DNA of 64,000 nt from Adiantum capillus-veneris (lineage: Eukaryota; Streptophyta; Polypodiopsida; Polypodiales; Pteridaceae): contig CM043971.1 of assembly GCA_014529385.2 (NCBI GenBank), positions 83,964,340 to 84,028,339 of the forward strand, in the 5' to 3' direction. Below the pieces are notes generated by a model. That model searched no databases. It saw only the letters and a list, made by a program, of their open reading frames with translations, and was not told the DNA's origin. A program made the position numbers and the translations under genes. Positions 1-10,281 of this stretch are shown here, in pieces (the stretch's first letter is position 1; every line of letters starts with the position of its first letter).

Positions 1-39
1 AGAAAGAGGTCACCTCTCTTCTCCATCGTCCTCAAATTC

Positions 40-899
40 TTCATCTTTTGAAGAAAGCGATGGTGAAACTTTTGAACCGTAAAAAAGAAGAGGCCATAGG
101 AAATCCTATGCCACATGGAAGAGGTCGTCCAAGCTCAAGAAGTTCAAGGAGGGAGGGAAGAGCATCTCTTTCCTTACCTACAATGGCACCTTTGGTGCTA
201 CGAACAAAGTCTTTGCCTTTATCCAAAAATTTGATGCGGCGTTTGGAGATGAGGGCTTCACGGAGTCCTCTAAGCTACACCATGTAGCTATGCACTTTCA
301 AAAGTCCGCCAGGCAATGGTGGTCTAGCCTACGGGCCAATGGTGAAAGCTCCACGAACTTGGAAAGCCTAGAGAGATTCCATTATGAAGCAGTTTTTGGC
401 CACCGATGCCAAAGAGAAAGTACTCACCGAATGGCGAAGCTTGAAGCTCTCTCCCTACAAATCCATTTACAAATATGTAGACAAGTTTTGGGACCTACAT
501 CTCAAAGCCACTATCTTCAAAAAGATGGATTTTGGAGAGCAAAAGCAACAATTTTGTGATGGCTTAACTGAAGAAATGACGGAGTATGTCAACTCCCAAA
601 GGCCACGCACCATATTGGCGGTTATACACCGTACTATGGTGGCTTCTTGAATCAATTTCCAAACAAGGGCTAAAAGAAATTCTAAGCCCATGGAAAACAA
701 GGGATCCAATGAGCCTAAGGGGAAGCACAATGTCCAAAAGTCTCCTAAGGGAAATTCCAACAAAGCTAAGGAGAAGGGAGTTTACAAAGGCAAAAACAAG
801 ATCTCTCCTGAGGAGCTTGAGCGTTATCACAAGGATAATCGCTGTTTCAAGTGTGGCGAGCAAGGGCATGCGTACCGCACTTGTCAACACCCGCCATGA
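40..899 (+). pseudogene. gag: gypsy gag relic (capsid and CCHC zinc knuckle)
   Basis: Gag forms the particle that packages element RNA. Translating across frames gives the retrotransposon gag signature: KFDAAFGDEGFTESSKL near 220-280, then HVAMHFQKSARQWWSSL near 283-325, then LTEWRSLKLSPYKSI and KYVDKFWDLHLKA near 420-510. The C-terminal part has a basic stretch and a complete CX2CX4HX4C knuckle (CFKCGEQGHAYRTC, about 843-886). At least two frame changes and internal stops (for example the TGA near 648) break it. The N-terminus starts before or near base 1, so I cannot fix the start. Confidence in gag identity is high; no intact protein is predicted. Confidence 0.88.
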
Positions 900-1428
900 G
901 CCTCCTAGAGCTACCTTGGTTGAAATCAAAGAGGAGGAAACTCACCACAAAGGATCTCCTCTATGCCATGCTTGGGGAAAGGTAAGAGAACAGGATGCTT
1001 TTATTCTCTTTGACTCTGGTTCTACTCACAATTTCATATCCATAGAGTTGGCCACCAAGCTAGGTTAACAAGCTTACGAGATGGGAGATGTCGTACCGGC
1101 AGATGGTGCTTTCGAGGGGCAAGAAGCTTCAGCCACTCCCTTAATCGAGAAATTGAGGCTCCATGTCCAAAGCTATGTGGACAAAGAGGACTTCTTTATC
1201 TCTCCTCTCAAGCACAAGAATGTAATCCTAGGGGCACCATGGTTTGATCGCATGGCTGCCAATGTTAACTTTCTTGAAAGGAGAATCTACTTTAGGTTCA
1301 GGGAAAAATATATGTACATAGATGCTAAGGAAATGGGTAACACCATACCCATTGTACATACGCAAGCTTTCAATAAGTCAATAAAGAGCTCTATTTCCGT
1401 GTACATGATTTTTGTTAAAGATTCTTGA
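900..1428 (+). pseudogene. pro: gypsy aspartic protease relic
   Basis: The retroelement protease cleaves the gag-pol polyprotein. The active-site motif is intact in the translation as AFILFDSGSTHNFIS (about 996-1040), with the Asp-Ser-Gly triad of the plant gypsy protease. A stop follows shortly (TAA near 1066). The frame then resumes at 1081 and continues through a flap and C-terminal region with HKNVILGAPWFDRM (about 1216-1257), matching the usual V-L-G-x-x-W-L segment. It ends at a TGA near 1426. It sits between the zinc knuckle and reverse transcriptase, as expected. Non-functional because of the stops. Confidence 0.85.
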
Positions 1429-1489
1429 AATGAACCTAATGATTTAGAAAAAGAAAATATAAACAATCACAAAGAATTAGAGTTATCCA

Positions 1490-2290
1490 ATTTTCTCAAG
1501 GGGTTTCAAGATGTCTTTATTGACGACATCCCTTGTGAACTACCTCCTAAATGAGGCAAGCAATTGAACTTCTTCCAGAAAGTTCACAGCCTAATAAACC
1601 TCCTCATAGAGTTTCTCAAGCTCAACAAGAGGAGATAATGTGGCAAGTGCATGCGTTAGTTGAGAAGGGCATGGTTAGGCCTAGCTCATCTCCATTTTTC
1701 TCACCTGTGCTATTAGTGCAATAAAAAGACGGCACATATCGTATGTGTGTCGACTATAGAGCACTAAATAGGATCACTATCAAGAATAGGTTTCTCGTTC
1801 CACGGGTAGAAGACATATTTGATAAGCTACAAGAATCGACCTACTTCAGTAGGATTGACCTAAAAAGTGGTTACCATCAAATAAGGATAGTTGATCAAGA
1901 CATTGTAGAGACCGCATTTTGCACTACGTTTGGTCTTTATGCATATATTGTCATGCCTTTTGGCTTGACGAATGCACCAGCCACATTCAACTGCTTGATG
2001 GAGAAGCTATTCAGGTCTCACCAAACCTTTACTGGAGTGTTCTTTGATGGTATTATCATCTACTCTAATTCACTAAATGAACACAAGCAACACCTCTAGG
2101 TAATATTTCAAGTTCTAAGAGAGAATAAACTTTATGTTAATCGAAAGAAAAGTGATTTTTTCTTGCAAGAGATTCAGTATTTAGGTCATATTATCTCTCA
2201 AAGATGGTTGGCATCCAAATGGATCCATCAAAGTTAGAGGTAATAAAAGGATGGCCTAAGCCAAGGAACTTCATGAACTAAGAAGCTTTA
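1490..2290 (+). pseudogene. pol: gypsy reverse transcriptase relic with altered catalytic site
   Basis: The reverse transcriptase copies element RNA to DNA. Visible motifs are VDYRALNRITIKNRF (1746-1790), FSRIDLKSGYHQIRI (1845-1890, carrying the first catalytic Asp) and YIVMPFGLTNAPATF (1945-1990). The catalytic box, normally F/Y-x-D-D, reads VFFDGIIIYS near 2038-2066: the second Asp has become Gly, which alone should abolish polymerase activity. A stop at 2097 and frame changes near 1550, 1725 and 2210 add to the damage. The fingers and palm order otherwise follows the family. Confidence 0.9.
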
Positions 2291-2960
2291 TAGGTATGCG
2301 TGCATACTATAGACGCTTCATAGAAAAGTTCTCACAAATCGCAAGACCATTACATGACCTAACAAAGAAAAACGTTAGGTATACATGGTATGCCAAGGAG
2401 AAAAATGCTTTTGAAAATCTTAAAAAAAAGCTTATCTCTCAACCTGTGCTTACACTACCGAATCTCTCAAAGCCATTTGAGGTCCAATGTGACGCTTGTG
2501 GTGATTTCCTTGGAGCTGTCTTGCTCCAAGAAGTGCACGCCATAGGCTATGAAAGTCGAAGGCTCGTCCTTGTTGAGCAAGCTCTAGGAATATATGAAAA
2601 GGAACTCCTCGCAGTTCTACATGCCTTAGACTCATGGAAGCACTATTTATTGGGGACTCCTTTCATTCTGTGAACGGATCACCAAAGCCTTAAGTACTTC
2701 ATGACGCAGACCAAGCTCTCCGACAAACAAATTAGGTGGGCAAATTTCCTTTTGCAATTTCATTTTCATACTGCTCACATTGTTGGCAAGCATAATGAAG
2801 TAGCCGATGCACTCTCAAGACGGCTGAGGGTGAATGCGGTTTCCATAGCAACTCACAATGATCTATCTTCTATGATAGATGAGTATGCTATTGATCCCAA
2901 TTTTAGAGATGTGATTTCAGCCCTTGCACTAGGGAAGAAAGAGGAACCATTTACTTTACA
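2291..2960 (+). pseudogene. gypsy RT connection and RNase H relic
   Basis: RNase H removes the RNA strand from RNA:DNA hybrids during reverse transcription. The segment begins with YYRRFIEKFSQIARPL (about 2306-2353), the typical end of the reverse transcriptase thumb. It continues with PFEVQCDACGDFLGAVLLQ (2473-2530), where the first RNase H Asp is retained, and then YEKELLAVLHALDSWKHYL (2593-2650), which carries the catalytic Glu. A stop interrupts near 2671. VGKHNEVADALSR (2782-2820), with the last conserved Asp, closes the domain. The order and motifs fit a plant chromovirus. Confidence 0.87.
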
Positions 2961-4055
2961 AGATGGTTATCTTCTCTATGGAAATAGACTATGCGTTACT
3001 AACTCACTACGTAAGAAAGCAATGTATGAATCTCATGATCCTCCTTATGCAGGGCATAGAGGAATTTAGTCTACGCTAAAAGGGATTGAAACATATTTCT
3101 ATAGGCCTACCATGAAAGCAAACATACAAAAGTATGTTTCTAAATGTGTGGTATGCCAAAAGACGAAGTTTGATAGAGAGAAGCAACCTAGATTGCTTCA
3201 ACCTTTGCCAATCCCTAATTCACCATGGGAGAGCATATCCATGGATTTTATCTTTGGATTGCCTAAGTTTATCCATGGGAATACGAGAATATGGACGATA
3301 GTAGATAGGTGCAGTAAACAAGCTCATTTTATACCTATCAAAAAGAATATCAAAGCCCATCAAATGTCAACCCTCTTCATATCACAAATCTTCAAGTACC
3401 ATGGCGTGCCAATGTCCATAGTGTATGATAGAGATCCTAGAATGACCAATAATGTTTGGAAGGGTCTCTTTGATGATTTAGGGACAAGGCTAAATTTCTC
3501 TTCGGCCTATCACCGGCAAATGGATGGACAAAGTGAAATAGCTAATCTAACAATTCTTGATCTACTAAAAGCCTATGTAACGGAAGTAGATCAAAGATCC
3601 CAATGGGAGAAGTACTTACCCTTAGTGGAGTATGCCTACAACAACACTGTATATACTTGCACGGGAAAAGCACCTTTTGAGGTAATTGAGGGAAAATAAA
3701 AAAGTCCCCTGCTACTTAAGGTACACAGGAAGATCTTCGCTGCAGATAAGTATAGCCGAGACCTACAAGAATCTTTCTAAAAGATTAAGGATGCTGTCTC
3801 TATCTCACAGCAAAGGCAAAAGGCTATTGCTGATAAGCACAGAAGAGCCCAAGCCTTTAAAGAAAATGATTGGGTCTTACTTAAATTTCCCAAGGCTCAA
3901 TTAAGGCACACGATGGGCAAGAATCCTACGGGACACCAAAAGTACTATGCTAAGTTAGCAAAAAGGTACTATGATCCCTTCCAGATTTTTAGGCCAATCA
4001 ATGAGATGGCCTATCAACTCAAGTTGCCCAACCATTGGCTCATACACAATGCTTT
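2961..4055 (+). pseudogene. gypsy integrase relic
   Basis: Integrase inserts the cDNA into host chromatin. The N-terminal zinc finger is visible as HDPPYAGH (3034-3057) and CVVC (3148-3159), with a TAG stop between them at 3067. The catalytic triad looks preserved: Asp in SMDFIFGLPK (about 3238-3267), Asp in VYDRDPRMTN (3421-3450) and Glu in QMDGQSEIAN (3517-3546). A stop near 3697 and a frame change to another frame until about 3900 follow. The GPY-like module is visible as RYYDPFQIFRPINEMAYQLKL (3967-4026), followed by IHNAFHVSPLKPY (4042-4080), the usual pre-chromodomain end. Confidence 0.9.
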
Positions 4056-4323
4056 CCATGTGAGCCCACTAAAGCCTTACAAAGGAGAGCCACCTCAAGA
4101 ACCAACTATTGAAGACCCAGCGGAGATTGAGGACCAAGAAGAGGTGTTACAGCCCGAGTCCATTCTCTGACATGAAGACAAGGTACTAAGAGGCGGTAAA
4201 ACTATCCAACAATATCTTATTAAGTTTAAGAATTATCCTTTTGAAGATGCTAGATGGATGCAAGGCATACATTTAAAGGATAACCTAAACCTTGTCAATG
4301 CTTACAATGCTTCCCTAGAGTAA
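4056..4323 (+). pseudogene. chromodomain at integrase C-terminus
   Basis: Chromodomains of chromovirus integrases bind modified histones and guide insertion. After the sequence HVSPLKPY, the frame runs through an acidic linker to a TGA at 4168-4170. It then continues without shift through HEDKVLRGGKTIQQYL and IKFKNYPFEDARWM (about 4171-4260), ending at TAA 4321-4323. The core fits the consensus with aromatic residues, Y-P, and A-x-W, although one aromatic position is Phe (KFK) where Trp is usual. The TGA stands where related elements have arginine (CGA), so one C-to-T change would explain it. Confidence 0.82.
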
Positions 4324-4678
4324 GCAAATGTACAAATGTTTAAAATGAACAAAGTTTTTGTCTTATAAGACTCTTTTTTCTTTTATTGTGCACAAAAATG
4401 AAGTAGTATGCATGGTTAGATCAAGTTTGCGTAGACGACGTCTCCCAAACACCAAGTAGAGCTTGTCACTCTACTAAAGGAAGATTGATACGACTATGTG
4501 CAGACATGCTTGCGATAGCTTAGGCTCTCAAGCGCCAAATGGATTAGTCATCCATTCTGGAACGATGTCGTAGGGTAACATAGGGATCCTCTACCCGCTA
4601 GAAAAAGGACTAATGAATAGGATTTATCTTTTGTGTACCCCATAGTTGAGGACGACCATGATTTCAAGAGAGAGGTAA
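4324..4678 (+). other. 3' untranslated region and polypurine tract of the gypsy element
   Basis: No coding signal lies between the chromodomain stop and the LTR. The last bases before TGTCATAA are purine-rich (AAGAGAGAGG, 4666-4675, then TAA), as expected for the polypurine tract that primes plus-strand synthesis. The position immediately inside the 3' LTR supports the call. Confidence 0.65.
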
Positions 4679-5062
4679 TGTCATAATAACTAATATCTAA
4701 TTCTCTAAATGATTTTATCATGTTAAGCTGATCATTTAATATGGAGAAGTGCCAAAGGAGAAAAAGCTAGAATATTGGTTAAGCTGGAAGACTGGCCACA
4801 GTAGGGATCCAAGTAGGGATCCAAATGAGGGAAAATAGGGATCCAAAGGGGGGGCCATATGCAAAAGATCAAGGTGCAACAATGGGATTTAAAGACCCTA
4901 AGGTTCAGCCCATTAAGACTTCCAAAATGCTAAGGTTCCAAAAATCAAAGGTTGTGTCCAATGGCTAAGCTCAGGAAAATTGGATACTTTGTGTGTGTGT
5001 ACAAAAGTCTTCATGAATCCTACAAAAGAGAGGGTGAGGCTTGCAAGTAGGGGATGAGAGAG

Positions 5063-5160
<98 letters not shown>

Positions 5161-6354
5161 GCCTCCTTTACACAAAGGGAATGAGGGACACATGTCAGCT
5201 CCCTAGCCTAGATGCCCACAAGGTGTAGTTAAATCCTATTGGACGGCCATGGAGGTGGACCAATGAGAATTAGGCTAGACTAAATCTAGTTTATTTATTT
5301 AAAAACACTTAATAAAACAACCAATAAGAATTAAGCTCTCTAGAAGAATATTGGACAGTCTCCCAAGGGGTCCAATGAGCATTCAATAGCCCTATGGCTT
5401 GCCTGATTCCTATTGGCCAGGAGACAAAGGGGTCCAATGAGAGTTTAGTTGCATTAATTAATTACCTAAATCTCTCACAAAAGGGGAAAGGGGGACACAT
5501 GTAAGAAGACTATCGCTTATGCTCCTTAAATCCAATTGGCTAAGCCTGGAGAGTTCCAATGGGGTGTCAGCAAGAGGAAATAGCATGAGGGGTCGACCAA
5601 GAGAGAGAGGGGGGATGATTTTCTCAAGTCATTATTCCACACACACTCACACAAGCTCATGTGTGAAGCAAGAAGACTCTCTCTCTCCTTCTCAAGCTTT
5701 AATGGAAAGTTTATCACCTATTCCAAGCTTGTGAGAAGGGAGGCCTACACCAACAACTCTTGGCTTTGTGATTCAAATGCAACCAAGAGCCAAGCTTCAA
5801 TGCATGCTCATATCCTCTACCGTGCTAATTACTAAGCTAAGCTATGCTAATATGAGTGGTTATGTGAGGAGATGTACATCTTTCTGGTAAGACTACTCCT
5901 TCCTCTCAATCTACTCTCATACCCCGCTAGCTCTCACCATCTTCAAAGGTGTGTGAGGTTTTGGGTATGAGACTGTGAGGGAATCGATGTTGTGTTTAAT
6001 AAGTGTTTTTCTTAGTGCTTGAAGCTCCCATCTTCATTGCACTAGCTAGTATTGAAGGAACACAAAGAATTGTATTGTAAAATGTCTCTCTTGGTGGGAG
6101 AAACCTATAATACAATGCCTTTTGGAGGGGGGACTGGCTCCATGAAAATCCGGTCCTCAAATTTTGTCAATAGCTTAATTTCTATCTCTTTTGAAGTATT
6201 GTTCATGCTATCTAACTAGGTGTTATGCTTTTTGTTGCTCTCTCCACCCAAACACTCTTGTTATGCTCATTACGAACCTTTTCTAATGAAATGATCACTA
6301 TGTTCATGTTATTTTCCGCTACACACACACGTTACTAGGCCATTAAATGTTACA
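4679..6354 (+). repeat. 3' LTR of the gypsy chromovirus (LTR1)
   Basis: This 1676-bp LTR starts TGTCATAA and ends AAATGTTACA. It matches the solo LTR at 45276-47040 along nearly its whole length, and the reversed LTR at 49663-51492 more distantly. The main length difference from LTR2 is a (CA)n tract at 5065-5159 that is nearly absent in LTR2. LTRs carry the promoter and polyadenylation signals of the element. I cannot place a TATA box with confidence. Confidence 0.9.
5065..5159. repeat. (CA)n microsatellite inside LTR1
   Basis: About 95 bases of pure CA repeat. The corresponding place in LTR2 (about 45650-45665) has only a short imperfect CA stretch, so the array expanded after the copies separated. 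Confidence 0.97.
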
Positions 6355-7037
6355 ACTCACATCGTAGCTACATCCCTTAACAGATAAAAATCACCTAGAG
6401 TATGGCTAATCAACTGGATTCATCTCAAGGCCGTCTGTCAGGTTTTCTCAGCCAGCGCGGTGAGCCTCTAGCAGCCCTGTCTCTTTAGAAATTGTCACTA
6501 TCCTCTTTGCACAATTGGTGCCCACTATGCTAGCCTAAAGTAGCCTCAATATTCTCCTTAACCTGCTGCACAGACTATTGATAAATTCTTCTCTTGTTTG
6601 TATGTACCCGAAGGTGGCCATCATCACCCCATCTACCCATGCTATTTGACACTGTCGTGCTCCTTGCATGACATTTTGTCCACTCACGTCTTCAAGATAG
6701 AAAGATCATTATGTCTGCGTGCCCGGTTGCAACCTCATTGACACCTGCACTGACTTGTCAGGCAGCCAGGTACACAAGTTTCTTTTAATTTAAGCTAATT
6801 ATTTTTTAGGAAACACTCCCAAACCATCATGCTCGGCGTGGAAGCCATTAGGATAGAGTCCCGATTAAGGTTTCCCAGATGCCCTTATCAATCCATTTCA
6901 TTTCATCTCATTCCGGATATGGTCCTTAGGCATTTTACGTCGGCGTGGACGCTATTAATATAGTGTTTGCTTGTCATCCTATAGTGTGAATCTTCTCTAT
7001 TTTGTAGTGTGAGCCTTCCAGATCTTCCCCGATTGAC
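6355..7037. other. non-coding stretch, no recognised element
   Basis: No open frame or family signature is convincing here. Two copies of a GC-rich motif built around CGGCGTGGA occur at 6832-6852 and 6939-6960 and belong to the dispersed set described under findings. Confidence 0.5.
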
Positions 7038-7217
7038 ATGGTTGGTACTGCTGCAAGAGCTAATCTTGGTCTATGTCCAATGCAGACGCTCACCATTTGC
7101 ATGATCGGCGCAGGAGGTTTCATAGGATCACACCTTTGTGAGAAGCTTAGCTCAAAGAGGGAGCACACTCCACTGCCGAAAAGCTTGAAACTTTTAAAGC
7201 GAGTGTATAGACTTTAA
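7038..7217 (+). pseudogene. AXS: fragment of UDP-apiose/UDP-xylose synthase (first exon)
   Basis: A 59-codon frame from ATG 7038 to TAA 7217 contains TICMIGAGGFIGSHLCEKL (residues about 19-37). This is the N-terminal Rossmann-fold segment of plant UDP-D-apiose/UDP-D-xylose synthase, with the NAD-binding GxGGFIG motif. The family is normally close to 390 residues and converts UDP-glucuronate to UDP-apiose and UDP-xylose. The match ends around residue 40, and I find no later exon downstream, where CT tracts begin at 7236. This is therefore a gene fragment, probably carried by a transposon or left by a rearrangement. A real first exon with a very long intron cannot be excluded from this window alone. 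Confidence 0.7.
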
Positions 7218-7235
7218 GAAAGGGCATGTCAGAAG

Positions 7236-8030
7236 CTCTCTCTCTCTCTCTCTCTCTCCCTCTTTTTTTTTTTTGGGAAAACTTGCTCTGGTTTCCATTG
7301 TCTCTCTCTCTCTCTCTCTCTTTAATAATGAAAGATGGATCACGTAGGAGGCAGCTCACATGAAGGTGGGGTTGGCAACTAATGGGCAACCGGCAACCGG
7401 GTGCACTCAAGTTCACGTGGAGGCTCCCTTGAGGACCTTTTTGTTTTGTTGGGAAGAAAAAAGACAAAAGAGAGAGTGGAAAAGGTCGCGCACGTTTCTA
7501 TAAAAAGCTCCCAAGGATTCTTTTGTGATAGCTTGCAGAACGTAGCGTGAATCACTGAGTGTATAATATCCATTCCCTTTCTTCTCTATCCGGACACGGC
7601 CCTTCAGCATACGGTGTCGGCGCACGTGGAACCAGTGGAGGCACGACCCGGACACAACCCTTCAGCATACCGCGTCGGCGTGGAGCCAGTTAAGGAATGA
7701 ACCCAAGTAGGGAGGCACGATCTGGACACGACCCTTCAGCAGTCCACGTCGGCATGGAACCAGTTAAGGAACGAACCCAAGCTGTAGTAGGGAGGCCCGA
7801 ATTTGGGAAAGGATAACAGATTCTCTCCGTTGCAATTGCAGGTGACTTCAATATGGAAATCCAAGTGGTTGAGTGCATGTCTGTTGTGCCTTCAGGCGGC
7901 GATAGCCGACACGGACCACCTCTCTCTCTCTCTCTCTGCACCTGCGTGTACTCTCATTTGCACCAGCTACTGTCTGCGATTGCCATGTGGCCAAATGGAA
8001 CGAGAGATAGTGCCCGTGATCAGCGTGCAT

Positions 8031-8079
<49 letters not shown>
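7236..8079. repeat. cluster of (CT)n microsatellites
   Basis: CT tracts occur at 7236-7258, 7302-7321, 7918-7937 and 8033-8079 (the longest, 47 bases). Between them lies a short GC-rich tandem repeat at 7590-7795. No coding capacity is seen. Confidence 0.95.
7590..7795. repeat. three-unit GC-rich tandem repeat
   Basis: Three imperfect units begin with CGGACACGGCCCTTCAGCA-like sequence (about 7591, 7649 and 7723). Each continues into a TCGGCGTGGAACCAG-like core (7615, 7673, 7747). Spacing is about 58 and 74 bases. The core is related to motifs elsewhere between 6.8 and 9.0 kb. Confidence 0.85.
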
Positions 8080-8083
<4 letters not shown>

Positions 8084-9295
8084 GCTGTGTTTGTGTCTAC
8101 AGGCTGGGAGCACCTTGTGATTAGAGGGAAAGAGAGTGAGAGACGGTGATCAGGGTGTGCGCAGGCTTGTGCCTACAGGCTGCGAGCACCTTGTGGCTAG
8201 TGGGAAGGAGTGAGAGACGATCAATGTGTCTTAACAACGTGAATTAGCACGCAGGTGGGCCTCGTAAGCAATGGTACATGCTACTGCTTCTCCTTCCACT
8301 TATCCTTCAAAACATGCATTACATGTAGGAATGCACAAGCAAATAAAGCGTTTAGCCTGACCAGCTCTTGCAGCTAGCGAAGCCCACAGAAGAGCAGCCA
8401 ATTATTGCTTTGCTTCACACCCTAGCACCACCTCTATGCAGTTTGTTTGCAATCCTAAGCTATACGTACCCGTGCCGGCGCGGAAGCCTTTAGAGTGGGT
8501 CAGATAAATAAGTAAAATTTAAATTGAATTTGCAAATAGGTAAATTGCTCTAAAAATATATTGACAAGAAAATCCTACCCCCTCGTACGGTCCCCCGATT
8601 CTGTCTTGTCCCTTTCCGTGGATTGCAACCAATCTTAAACATAAAATAAAGCTTTCATCTTTTTGTTTCTAGTTTTCCAAGCTGATAGTTGTGGTCTGCA
8701 GCCAAGCAGTGTTCGGGAAAAATGAGCAGTGAAGCAGTTTTTGGTTTGCAGCTTGCGCACGTTAACGCTACAAAATAAACCTCGTTTTTGCATCTTTAAT
8801 AATTTTGCACGGTGGTTTCTAGCCTGCATCCTTCCGCGCCGACGTGGTAGGCCTTAAGCTAATGTCCCAAGTCTCATTCAATGATGTAATTTTAGCTGAT
8901 CGTTGCCCTTGCTCGACATCGAGTTTCTAACCTTTATCCTTCCGCGTCAACGAGGTATACTTTGGGCTAGTGTCCTGTCTTAGAAGGGTTCTTCTCTGGT
9001 GGGTGGTCGATGCCTGCTTCAGAGCCATGGGAAGCCTTGCAAATAGCCGCAGACCGAGCCTCCGTTCAACAAGACCTAGCCTCCGAGCTGCTTTGCCGAT
9101 TCGGGGTTTGGGAGAAAGAGGAGAAAGCACAGAGGAATGAAAAGATTAGGTTTGCTGCTATGTAGCTTGGGGGAAAATGAAGGCTAAGAGAAATGTAAAG
9201 GTTTGGTGGCTGTCTCCATTAAAACTCTCTAATAGAAGACGTGGAAAATGAGGTTAAAAATTGTCCCCAATGCGAGTGTGAGGTCGACCTAGTTA
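8080..9295. other. non-coding stretch with one short possible captured exon
   Basis: Apart from the open frame at 9010-9165 and three more copies of the GC-rich motif (8473-8498, 8833-8861, 8941-8973), I see no recognisable feature here. Confidence 0.5.
9010..9165 (+). pseudogene. short open frame, unrecognised, coding-like composition
   Basis: A 51-codon frame from ATG 9010 to TAG 9165. It starts MPASEPWEALQIAADRAS and is rich in Ala, Glu and Leu, with a probable amphipathic helix (DLASELLCRFGVWEKEEKAQ). GC content is higher than in the surrounding DNA and the frame stays open about ten codons upstream of the ATG. It looks like a piece of a real protein-coding exon, but I do not recognise the family. 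It lies 1.9 kb from the UDP-apiose/xylose synthase fragment and may have the same origin. I assign no function. Confidence 0.35.
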
Positions 9296-9579
9296 GGCAA
9301 TGGTCACGCGAGGCTTAGTTATCGGTTATTTGTTCAAATAACTAAGCCTCAGTCTTTGGTCACACGCAGAAAGGAGCATTAAATGAGTTACTAAGCCTAT
9401 GATTTGTAACTATGCCGATTTTGGCATAGTTGTCAAGTTCAAGGAAAGTTGGGAGGATGAATGAATAACTAAGCCTCGTGTGACCATGCAGGAGCCTTAG
9501 TTATTCATTTAATGCTTTGTCTTTGCATAGTTGGCATAGTTACCAATAACTGATAACTAAGCCTCGCGTGACCATGCCC
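9296..9579. mobile_element. Tourist-like (PIF/Harbinger) MITE, 284 bp
   Basis: The ends are inverted repeats of about 35 bases: GGCAATGGTCACGCGAGGC at the left and GCCTCGCGTGACCATGCCC at the right, extending inward through TTAGTTATCRGTTATT. The element is flanked by TTA on both sides (9293-9295 and 9580-9582), the 3-bp TTA/TAA target duplication typical of PIF/Harbinger. It has no coding capacity. Inside are further inverted copies of AATAACTAAGCCTC and of AGCATTAAATGAGTTACTAAG, so the single strand could fold into a multi-branched hairpin. Confidence 0.85.
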
Positions 9580-10281
9580 TTATAGAAAATAACAATCGTT
9601 GGTAGAGAAAAAAGGTGAATATTATTTGAAATACATCTTTTTGCCCTAAGTTTCGTCCATTTCACATTGGAGGTCTAACAAAGAGTGGCCTTGGTAAAAG
9701 AGCACCAATAATTTTTATTTTTCCAAGAGATTATCTCGAGTGTTGAAAGTGGTTAGAGTTCTGCACAGATGCAAAATACAGGAAATAAATTGTCATATAA
9801 CTATTTTTGGTCTCAAGCATAAGCAAAAACTTGTTCTAATGTTCGATAATTGATATCAAAGCATCACTGTGGAAGCTTTGAAAGAACATTTTGAATTGAA
9901 ACGCAAAATTCTCTTTGCATCCAATGGCACTACTAGGTAAACAAGTGAAACTTGAGTCTGCATGCAATGATACTAATAAGTTGGTTTACATATTGGACCA
10001 TGGATATTCGTAGTTTTACAAGGTTCTTTACAATGGACAATCATCATCTACATTTGTTGGCTCAAAAGAATCTCCAATCATGACAGAAGATGGCAGTGAA
10101 TGAATTAAAAGTGTACATGATCTTATTCGATCTCTTCTTTTGCAGACAAATCTATATATTGTGCTCTCCTCTGTTCAAAGTGTGATAAGGCTCAAGAAAT
10201 GCCTACTTTTTATGACAAATATGTTGTGTATGAGCTTCCTCCTCAGAAAGATAGCTCTGCTATGTACATTACAATGCTTAC
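9580..10281. other. non-coding stretch with weak coding relic
   Basis: Between about 10040 and 10280 a frame with stops and shifts contains TFYDKYVVYELPPQKDSSAM-like residues. It may be the upstream part of the relic at 10282-10581. I do not recognise it. The rest shows nothing. Confidence 0.35.

Larger units (their letters stand above)
1..6354 (+). mobile_element. Ty3/gypsy chromovirus, 3' part of a decayed copy
   Basis: The reading frames run gag, protease, reverse transcriptase, RNase H, integrase, chromodomain, followed by a purine-rich tract (4664-4676) and an LTR beginning TGTCATAA at 4679 and ending TGTTACA at 6354. This gene order and a terminal chromodomain define plant chromoviruses. 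The 5' LTR and primer-binding site lie upstream of the window. The coding part is broken by many stops and frame changes, so the copy is dead. Two more LTRs of this family, at 45276-47040 and 49663-51492, both with target duplications, confirm the LTR ends. The five bases after this LTR are ACTCA; the matching left target copy is outside the window. Confidence 0.93.
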
